A stretch of 64,000 nt of DNA, taken from Streptomyces sp. SPB074. GTDB taxonomy: Bacteria > Actinomycetota > Actinomycetes > Streptomycetales > Streptomycetaceae. Numbering within the stretch: the stretch's first letter is position 1; each line of letters starts with the position of its first letter. The notes under the pieces were generated by a model. That model did not search any database. It was not told where the DNA came from and saw only the letters and a program-made list of their open reading frames with translations. Made by a program: the position numbers and the translations under genes. Positions 60,642 to 64,000 of this stretch are shown here, one piece after another. The stretch is from assembly GCF_000154905.1 (NCBI RefSeq), contig NZ_GG770540.1:1-64000 (forward strand), given 5' to 3'.

Positions 60642-61540
60642 ACCGCTGCCAGTTCGTTGAGGATCACCAGCGCCGATACGGCGTGAAGCGGCTCTGCGAC
60701 ATTCTCGGGATCGCCCGCTCGAGTTTCTATTACTGGCGTCGCACCGCCCCGGCTCGCATGGCCCGTCAGGCCGCTGACGACCGGCTCGCGGCCCGGATAC
60801 GCAAGGCCCACAAGGAGTCCGACGGCACCTACGGAGTCCCGAGGATCACTGCCGAGCTCCGCGACGAGGGCGGCCAGGCGGTCAACCACAAGCGCGTTGC
60901 CAGGATCATGCGGACCATCGGCCTCGAAGGGGTCCGTCTGCGGCGCCGGCACCGCACCACCATCGCCGACCCGGCCACCGCGAAGGCCCCGGACCTGATC
61001 GGCCGCGACTTCACCGCGAAGGAGATCAACACCAAGTACGTCGGTGACATCACCTACTTGAGCGTCGGCGGCGGACGGTTCTGCTATCTCGCGACAGTGA
61101 TCGACCTGTGCTCGCGCCGCCTGGCAGGCTGGGCGATCGCCGACCACATGCGCACCGAGCTCGTCATCGACGCCCTCGCCGCCGCGGAACGGACCCGCGG
61201 CAGTCTGAACGGGGCGATCATGCACACCGATCACGGAGCCCAGTACACCAGCGGGGCCTTCGCGGACGCCTGCCGCCGGGCCGGTGTCCTGCAGAGCATG
61301 AGCGCCGTCGGGTCCAGCGCGGACAACGCCGCCGCCGAATCGTTCAACGCCAGCTTTAAAAGGGAGACGTTGAAGGGCCGAAAGGGCTGGTCAAGCGAGC
61401 GCGAGGCACGACTCGACGCCTTCCACTGGCTGTCCCGCTACAACACCCGACGCCGTCATTCCCGGCTCGGCCAGCGAGCCCCGATCACCTACGAGATCAC
61501 CGTCCACCCAACCTCAACTACCCTGGCCCGAGCCGCATAG
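60638..61540 (+). CDS. IS3-family transposase OrfB (copy 3)
   Basis: 300-residue integrase-core transposase, identical in protein sequence to copies 1 and 2. It is intact and is a possible source of transposition for all three copies. Confidence 0.9.
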   Translation: MNRCQFVEDHQRRYGVKRLCDILGIARSSFYYWRRTAPARMARQAADDRLAARIRKAHKESDGTYGVPRITAELRDEGGQAVNHKRVARIMRTIGLEGVRLRRRHRTTIADPATAKAPDLIGRDFTAKEINTKYVGDITYLSVGGGRFCYLATVIDLCSRRLAGWAIADHMRTELVIDALAAAERTRGSLNGAIMHTDHGAQYTSGAFADACRRAGVLQSMSAVGSSADNAAAESFNASFKRETLKGRKGWSSEREARLDAFHWLSRYNTRRRHSRLGQRAPITYEITVHPTSTTLARAA

Positions 61541-63011
61541 ACGTGTTCAAACTCCAGGGTCAAGGCCCCCCACTCCGCATCGGACTATTCATGACGACGT
61601 ATCATCCGACCATGATCCACCACTCAAGATCAATTGAAGACAGGCCCTAGCTCGCCCTGTGCGTACTGGGCGTCCGCCATCCGGCACAGGTAGACGGCGT
61701 GGGTGCGGACGGTGGTGGGGCCGAGCAGCTCGTCGGCCGCCGTGAACTCGGTCTCGGCGCGGTCGTGCTGGCCCATGTCGCGGTGGCTGGACGCGCGGGC
61801 GCCGAGGATTTCGGCGCGGTCGAACCAGTACGCCCACTGCGGGGCCTGGTCCTGCTGCTCGTCAGCGCGGGCGAGGAGAGTTTCCGCGGCGTCGAAATCG
61901 TCCCAGCACCGGGCGTCGCCGAGGTGGGCGCGGGCGCGGCCGCGCCGGCTGTGCATCATCGCTTCGACGCGGGGATCGGTGCGGCCGCGGACGGCGGCGA
62001 GTGCTGCGGTGGCCATGTCGTCGGCGTCGTGGAGACGGCCGGTGTTGTAGGCGGAGACGCACCAGAACGCCAGGACGTTGGCGCCGAGGGCGTCGTCTCC
62101 GGCGACGCGAGCCGCGCGCAACGCGGTCAGGAACGTGCCGTCGGCGCAGTCGCCCCGGGTGTCGAACAGGGCGGCGGCGCGCTGGCGGGCGAGGTCGGCG
62201 GCCGCGGCGTACAGGCGGGCGCCGTGCGCGTCGGTGTAGGTGCGCTGGTTGATGATGCCGTTGACCAGTGCGAGGGCGCTCGACGCTTCGGCGAGGACGG
62301 TACCGCCCCCGTCTTCGTCGTCCCGCTCCCGGAGCTCCTGGGCGCGGGCCTCCAGCTTGGCCACTCCGGCCTCTCCGATGCGCTGGCCGGTGGTGAGCTG
62401 CCCGGCGGCCACCGGATCGGCCGTGAGCCAGTTCAACAGGGCGGCGGTCAGGGTGCCGCCGGAGATCAGTACGAGTTCCCGTCGCGTGACGCCCATGGCA
62501 CCCCTTGTGAGTTCGGTGAGGGACTGGGAGGCGCCGAGAAGCGTCCAGGGCCGGGGAGTTGGCCTCTGGGCGGGATCCTCGGACAACCACTCTGGCCATG
62601 GTCGCTCATCGACCGCCGTAGGCGGAATACCGAGCAGATCGGCGATGAGCCGTTGGGTCGGGTCGTCCGGCTCGCGGTCGTGCTCCCAGTACCACACGCC
62701 ATCGCGGCCGGTCTGGATCGGGTGGCCGCGCTCGCGGCTGCGGGCGCGTAAGCGGGTGGCCATCTCCGCCAGACTCCACCCGCGCATCTTCCGGGCGCGG
62801 GTCAGCAGGTAGCCGCGGGGGCTACCGGCCGTGTGGGGCGTCCTGGGGCCATTGGCACCTCCGCTGTGCGCATGCCCAGACACGGGCGGTGGCCGCACTC
62901 TACGGCGGCCGGGCCGGCGGCGGTAGCCGCTTCGGTGTTGCTCCCTGTTGCTCGTGGTCGCAACGCAGAGCAACACCGTCATCACGCCTCGCGGGCGAGC
63001 ACGACGCCACC

Positions 63012-63176
63012 ATGAAGAGGCTGAACGAGGCCCTCACGAACGGCGACGCCCGGAGGGTGAAGCTCATGCGCAAGTACTTGGAGCACATCGAGCACTTCCA
63101 GAGGCAGGCTGACAGCATGTGGGCCAACCGCCATCGCAGCAAGCCGCCGACGCCCCGCAGCTCCACCGAGAAGTAG
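63012..63176 (+). CDS. Small basic helical protein (54 aa)
   Basis: Starts MKRLNEALTNGDARRVKLMR and continues as a charged amphipathic helix (KYLEHIEHFQRQADSMWANR) with a serine/proline tail. No family is recognised. It lies divergent from the split XRE/TPR gene and 12 bases upstream of the next gene, with which it probably forms an operon. Confidence 0.5.
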   Translation: MKRLNEALTNGDARRVKLMRKYLEHIEHFQRQADSMWANRHRSKPPTPRSSTEK

Positions 63177-63188
63177 TGAGGCAGTCGC

Positions 63189-63539
63189 GTGGCTCGGCTC
63201 AAGACGGAAGCTGCGCCCATCTTTCCCCGTGGAATGGAGAGTTTCTGGACGTCCGGCGGTCACCAGGACCGGGTGCGAGTAGCGACGATCCACCAAGCGG
63301 ACGGGGTGTGGGTTCTGGTCTGGGACCCCGACTACGTCTCCGCAACCTTCCACGAGACGGCGCTCGCGGCCGTCGCGGCAGCTCGCGACTCGTACGCCGC
63401 CTACCTGGCTGCCGAGTACGCGTCTGATGAGGAGGGGCGGCGTAACGAGGCCACCGCCAAACGCCAGGGAGGTGCCGTGGCGCGGGCAGTACGGGCACCG
63501 ATGGGCGGCCAACGAAAGTTGCCAAACAGCGCCAAGTAG
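63189..63539 (+). CDS. Hypothetical protein (116 aa)
   Basis: GTG start with TGAGG upstream. The product has a beta-rich start (RVRVATIHQADGVWVLVWDP), a helix (FHETALAAVAAARDSYAAYL) and a basic, disordered tail. No family is recognised. It follows the small basic gene closely. Confidence 0.5.
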   Translation: MARLKTEAAPIFPRGMESFWTSGGHQDRVRVATIHQADGVWVLVWDPDYVSATFHETALAAVAAARDSYAAYLAAEYASDEEGRRNEATAKRQGGAVARAVRAPMGGQRKLPNSAK

Positions 63540-63773
63540 ATCGGTGCACGGTCTGGTGAAAGCAGGCCGGGCACCGCCATGCGGACTACCGGTCCCGGCG
63601 TGACGTCAGACACGTTGCCCCAAGGCGGGGATGACTACAGGCAGCACACGTTGTCCGGAGGTTGCCCACACGTTGTCCCCACCCCCTGGCTACGGTCTCA
63701 GGCGCCCACGCCCGAATGGGATCTCGAACCTTTTGCAGGGCTTTCACGGGCCACTCGCCCTGGACGAGTTGGG
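63540..63773. promoter_or_regulatory. Intergenic region with three ACACGTTG(T/C)CC repeats
   Basis: GACACGTTGCCCC near 63609, CACACGTTGTCC near 63646 and CACACGTTGTCCCC near 63668 are direct repeats, the last two 22 bases apart. No gene is seen. They may be operators or part of an origin; they stand directly upstream of nothing intact on the right because of the IS remnant. Confidence 0.5.
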
Positions 63774-64000
63774 TCAGCCGACCGGGTCAGCCTGATTCGG
63801 GGCGAGGCTGGTGACGGCGTAGACGGTCTTCGTCAGAGCCTCGCCGGTCTCCTTGTTCACGCGGGTTCGCTTGATCTCGATGGCCTGGACGGCGTGCGGG
63901 CCCGGCCTGGTCGGTGCGCGCCTTCAGTCGTTGTACCTCGCGCCATCCGGGGCTGGCGGGGCGGCGGCGGTCCAACTGTGGCATCTGCCGCCAGCGCAGG
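63774..64000 (-). pseudogene. ISAs1-type transposase remnant at the window edge
   Basis: The minus strand reads IEIKRTRVNKETGEALTKTV, then YAVTSLAPNQADPVG and a stop at 63774-63776. This is the wording of the C-terminal region of ISAs1-family transposases. Upstream (toward the edge) the frame is shifted (REVQRLKARTDQAG), so it is degenerate. It runs off the right edge. Confidence 0.65.

Larger units (their letters stand above)
60261..61568 (+). mobile_element. IS3-family element, copy 3
   Basis: 1,308 bp, opposite orientation to copies 1 and 2, with CCC target duplications (60258-60260 and 61569-61571). It is nested in an IS5-family element. Confidence 0.9.
59462..61620 (-). pseudogene. IS5-family transposase split by IS3 copy 3
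   Basis: The first few codons (61620 to 61569: VDHGRMIRRHE, then a TAG, SDAEW) lie right of the inner IS. The rest (60260 to 59462: REFLRPLLPGASRGRKRLDD, VSVDSTVVRAHQHAAGARKG, then in the other frame GRSRGGLTSKIHLVCDAFGR and NVVERCFNRLKQWRGIATRY) lies left. The AAAAGGGGG frameshift site is at 59951-59959. The in-frame TAG and the insertion make it defective. Confidence 0.8.
59445..61646 (-). mobile_element. IS5-family element carrying IS3 copy 3
   Basis: Outer element with ends GGCGGTGTCTTCAAATG / CAATTGAAGACAGGCC and CTA target duplications (59442-59444 and 61647-61649). Without the inner IS and its duplication it is about 891 bp. Confidence 0.85.
59275..62883 (-). pseudogene. XRE/TPR regulator split by nested insertion sequences
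   Basis: The 5' part (62883-61647) encodes an XRE helix-turn-helix (LLTRARKMRGWSLAEMATRL) followed by a long TPR-like region (YAAAADLARQRAAALFDTRG, FWCVSAYNTGRLHDADDMAT, HSRRGRARAHLGDARCWDDF). The 3' part (59444-59275) encodes CATAGTALDLTETISSHRTT to the stop. Joining GGCGAGCTA to GAGCGCGCG after removal of the IS and one CTA copy restores the frame exactly. Such proteins are common Streptomyces sensors with peptide- or metabolite-binding TPR domains. It lies on the minus strand with its start near small divergent genes. Confidence 0.8.

Noticed and set aside
1-64000. tRNA, rRNA, riboswitch and CRISPR features
   Set aside because: None recognised by eye on either strand; a covariance-model scan would be needed to exclude small RNAs.

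Overview
The window is very GC-rich, with dense short-overlap operons, AGGAGG-type ribosome binding sites and many GTG starts. It encodes Streptomyces-type families: the telomere proteins Tap and Tpg, a conservon (cvnA-D) with two P450s, and a SpoIIE-type phosphatase. It is best read as an accessory stretch of a linear Streptomyces replicon, either a linear plasmid or a chromosome arm. No tRNA, rRNA or CRISPR array was seen. About a third of the sequence is insertion sequences, several of them nested.

Layout. 1-6416 (minus strand): a toxin-antitoxin pair at the left edge, small plasmid-type genes, the tpg/tap telomere locus (tap carries a one-base frameshift) and a sigma-factor operon. 6683-9910: IS-rich junction with a 298-bp duplicate of sequence from 40489-40786, an IS5-like element (copy A) and the first of three IS3-type copies lying between inverted fragments of another element. 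10012-13090: small plasmid-type genes, including an HTH protein with a decayed relative at 39391. 13731-18217: GlxA-type regulator, aldehyde dehydrogenase, deacetylase-like and NmrA-like genes, cut off by an IS3-family element (18218-19505). 19780-25298: conservon cvnABCD plus two P450s, the first with Trp in place of the ExxR arginine. 25402-35478: transketolase remnant, DUF2975/XRE operon with a clear operator, SpoIIE phosphatase whose C-terminus is supplied by an IS, a MITE-like deletion element, an NTF2-like gene, and an IS630 element split by IS3 copy 2, followed by another IS5-type element.

35519-39935: plasmid maintenance-like stretch with two overlapping winged-helix genes (one RepL-like), a 21-bp tandem repeat and two long hairpins built from one repeated palindrome. 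39997-42488: F420/NADP-type oxidoreductase and GMC oxidoreductase. 42502-45755: nested ISs around a fragment of a DrmD-type helicase. 46207-53582: TetR regulator and a tightly coupled seven-gene oxidative operon (ferredoxin, ferredoxin reductase, a dehydrogenase-CMD fusion, two P450s, a CMD-family protein, an SDR) with a readable promoter and palindrome. 53805-64000: chimeric IS3 element, P-loop kinase-like gene, HTH gene, HEPN-like/zinc-ribbon gene, frameshifted IS256, an XRE/TPR regulator split by two nested ISs, two small genes, and an ISAs1-type remnant at the right edge.

How it works together. The Tap/Tpg locus would serve replication of linear ends, and the RepL-like pair with its repeats may be an internal replication or control region. 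The two P450 clusters are the main metabolic cargo. The regulatory layer consists of the conservon, sigma factor, SpoIIE phosphatase, XRE and TetR genes. Repeated ISs in both orientations make the region prone to deletion and inversion, and many genes at IS borders are truncated.
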